Origin: Tupaia tana
Lineage: Eukaryota; Chordata; Mammalia; Scandentia; Tupaiidae
Assembly: GCA_026018925.1 (NCBI GenBank)
Contig: JAKSZU010000012.1
Span: 40,959,218 to 41,023,217, forward strand
Reading direction: 5' to 3'
Length of the DNA: 64,000 bases
The notes below the pieces were generated by a model that saw only the letters and a list, made by a program, of their open reading frames with translations, made no database searches and had not been told where the DNA came from. Positions 62,601 through 64,000 of this stretch are shown piece by piece (the first letter of the stretch is position 1; each line of letters starts with the position of its first letter). The position numbers and the translations under genes are program-made.

Positions 62601-63953
62601 CCAGCAGTTAGCAAAATGGCTATGTCGCTGGACTCCCACGTAGTCGACCGCGGTTCGCATCCCGGACCCGGTGGCTTAAAACTCACTCCAGGCGCGTGTG
62701 CGTGCGTGCCCAAGATCCCGAGAGGAGAATGGAGGAGAAGGGATTGCGGTGTGACCATCCCCTCTGGGGGGGTGATTTCTCGCTTTCTGTCTCTTTGTCT
62801 CTGTCTGGCTGGCGAGCGCACGTGCCCTATAGCGAAAACCTCTCCAACAAAAAAAAAGGGAGGAATGTGAAGCGCTCAGAGGACCCACCCTTTTCCGTTC
62901 AGGGACTACGCAGCCATCGTCTTCTTTGCCAACAACCGTTTTGAGACAGGGAAGAAAAAGCTGCAGTATCTGAGCTTTGGTGACTTTGCCTTCTGTGCTG
63001 AGCTCATGATCCAGAACTGGACCCTTGGAGCTGTGGGTGAGGCCTCCACTGAGCCAGGTGCCTGGACGCCTCAGCAGCCTCTCAGGCCTGGTCCCATGAG
63101 TAGTTTCTCCTGTAGGTCCCCCGTTCCCAGCATTCTTTCTTCAGGGCCCCCACCCAAGCCACCTCTGCTAATAGTTTGTTTGCCCCACACTGCAGACAGA
63201 GGGCCCCAGGACATGTCACTTCACCTAAGACGTTTTCTGTCCTGTGAGGCGCAGTGAGACGGCGGGTGAGGAAGGCTCAGGCTATTTGGAAGGGGTCTTT
63301 ATCACCCACCCCAACTCCCTTCGTGGGCCTCATGCAGACTCCCAGGTGGATGACATGGACATGGATTTAGACAAGGAGTTTCTCCAGGACCTGAAGGAGC
63401 TCAAAGTGCTAGTAGCTGACAAGGACCTTCTGGACCTGCACAAGAGGTAGCCTGGCAGGAGGGGTCTGTGAGTCAGGGTCTGAAGTGGGGCTCAGGTGGC
63501 TCGAGGCATGACCCCGTCTCCCTGCAGCCTAGTGTGCACCGCCCTCCGGGGGAAACTTGGCGTCTTCTCTGAGATGGAAGCCAACTTCAAGGTCTGTGGC
63601 CCCATCCATCCTCTGTCTCCCTTGAGCATCTTCAGCCTTCATGCACTACCCCTACCTGACAACTCTGCTCCTGCCCACGGTTGACCAGCAGGTGGCGCTA
63701 CTGCCCCCTGCCCACTTATGACAGGGAACCAGCTCACCAACAGTGGGGACCTGGTTGATTGAGGGAGGTGGATAGATTTGGGGAGGGCTGTCCCTCCCCT
63801 GGCCTCTCTGCTCAGCCCCCAGCCTCTGGGGCAGAAGGCAGAACTCCCAGGATCCCTGCCCCACAGAACCTGTCCCGGGGACTGGTGAATGTAGCTGCCA
63901 AGCTGACTCACAACAAGGATGTCAGAGACCTGTTTGTGGACCTCGTAGAGAAG
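59632..63953 (+). CDS. FIBP: FIBP, acidic FGF1 intracellular-binding protein, eight of its exons, partial
   Basis: Coding exons: 59632-59716, 59917-60115, 60314-60440, 61813-61913, 62903-63036, 63338-63446, 63528-63591, 63867-63953. They give 302 codons in continuous phase, from [20 protein letters not shown] to [13 protein letters not shown]. The 357-residue human protein needs 55 more residues, which lie beyond the right edge. The product is a helical, soluble protein without signal peptide; [19 protein letters not shown] is a conspicuous acidic stretch. FIBP binds internalised acidic FGF and is linked to FGF signalling and growth control. The first donor is GTCAGT and the exon 3 acceptor is AAG rather than CAG or TAG; both fit the reading frame. 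Introns 3 and 4 hold four SINE-A copies. Confidence 0.97.
60631..60910 (+). mobile_element. SINE-A, young, sense, FIBP intron 3
   Basis: GGGACCAGCAGTTAGCGTAA to CGCCCTATAGCAAAAACCTC. TSD AGAAACCCAGATCTG on both sides. Nearly all CpGs are intact, making it one of the least diverged copies here. Confidence 0.95.
61342..61602 (+). mobile_element. SINE-A, sense, FIBP intron 3
   Basis: AGGGACCAGCAGTTGGCATA to CACCCTATAGCAAAAACCTC. TSD GGATGGAATTGAG on both sides. Confidence 0.93.
62050..62165 (+). mobile_element. MIR/L2-type remnant, sense, FIBP intron 4
   Basis: CTGGGTTCAAATCCCTGCCC, then CTTAGGAAATGCTCAGTGAA near its end. Confidence 0.6.
62341..62587 (+). mobile_element. Old SINE-A, sense, FIBP intron 4
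   Basis: GAGGGATCAACAGGTGTCAT head, GGTTCAAGTCCTAGGCCCGG, GTGTGCCCTATAGCAAAAAT tail. The dyad is disrupted (CATCGTTGGGTGACGAGGGG). Confidence 0.85.
62598..62860 (+). mobile_element. SINE-A, young, sense, FIBP intron 4
   Basis: GGAACCAGCAGTTAGCAAAA to CGTGCCCTATAGCGAAAACC. GGGAGGA on both sides is a short TSD. It ends 42 bases before exon 5. Confidence 0.9.
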
Positions 63954-64000
63954 GTGAGCTGTCCTGACCCCCGACCTCACGTGTCCCCAGGCTGTACTGG

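Overview
Mammalian nuclear DNA. Six protein-coding genes are recognisable by exon-by-exon translation, in the order of human chromosome 11q13.1 (inverted): TSGA10IP (-, 3' end off the left edge), DRAP1 (-), C11orf68 (+), FOSL1 (+), CCDC85B (-) and FIBP (+, 3' end off the right edge). Every intron boundary I placed is GT-AG and all reading phases close. DRAP1 (205 aa), C11orf68 (292 aa) and CCDC85B (202 aa) come out at the lengths I remember for human; FOSL1 is 272 aa against 271.

The rest is mostly retroposons. SINE-A (about 240 bp plus A-tail) has a tRNA-like head (A box like TAGCGTAATGG, B box GGTTCGAGTCC), a unique body with a C6-T-G6 dyad, a TCTC-rich stretch and a tail containing CCTATAGCAAAAACCTCT. 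Many copies are young: CpG-rich, with intact target-site duplications (TSDs). 'Old SINE-A' means diverged copies. SINE-B (about 160 bp) shares the head, lacks the body and ends in TCTCTGGTCAAATT plus an AAATAA-rich tail. SINE-C is a third, diverged tRNA-headed family. Older layers are MIR, L2, L1M 3' ends, a hAT element and a Tigger element. There are no Alu, B1/B2/ID, lagomorph C, carnivore CAN or bat VES elements. One fossil 7SL-derived monomer (36616-36699) points to Euarchontoglires. My best guess is a colugo (Dermoptera), with tree shrew as the alternative; this is inference from the repeats.

Layout: 1-2389 SINEs in a TSGA10IP intron; 2390-4435 TSGA10IP 5' exons; 4436-25280 gene desert packed with SINEs over L1 and Tigger remnants; 25280-30025 the divergent DRAP1/C11orf68 pair sharing a CpG-rich promoter; 30026-47640 intergenic repeats with some non-repetitive blocks carrying AP-1 sites; 47641-55420 FOSL1; 55421-57100 CCDC85B, tail-to-tail with FOSL1; 57100-59250 intergenic; 59250-64000 FIBP. 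The genes are not an operon. They are independent housekeeping or regulatory genes: transcription repression (DRAP1), AP-1 (FOSL1), coiled-coil adaptor (CCDC85B), FGF1-binding protein (FIBP), an eIF4E-like-fold protein (C11orf68) and a testis protein (TSGA10IP).

No unknown protein system was found. The most interesting signals are a tRNA-7SL composite SINE, the short-leader (TATA plus TISU) start of C11orf68, AP-1 site clusters around FOSL1, several nested, tandem or inverted SINE structures, and a candidate unassigned terminal exon at 57290-57451.
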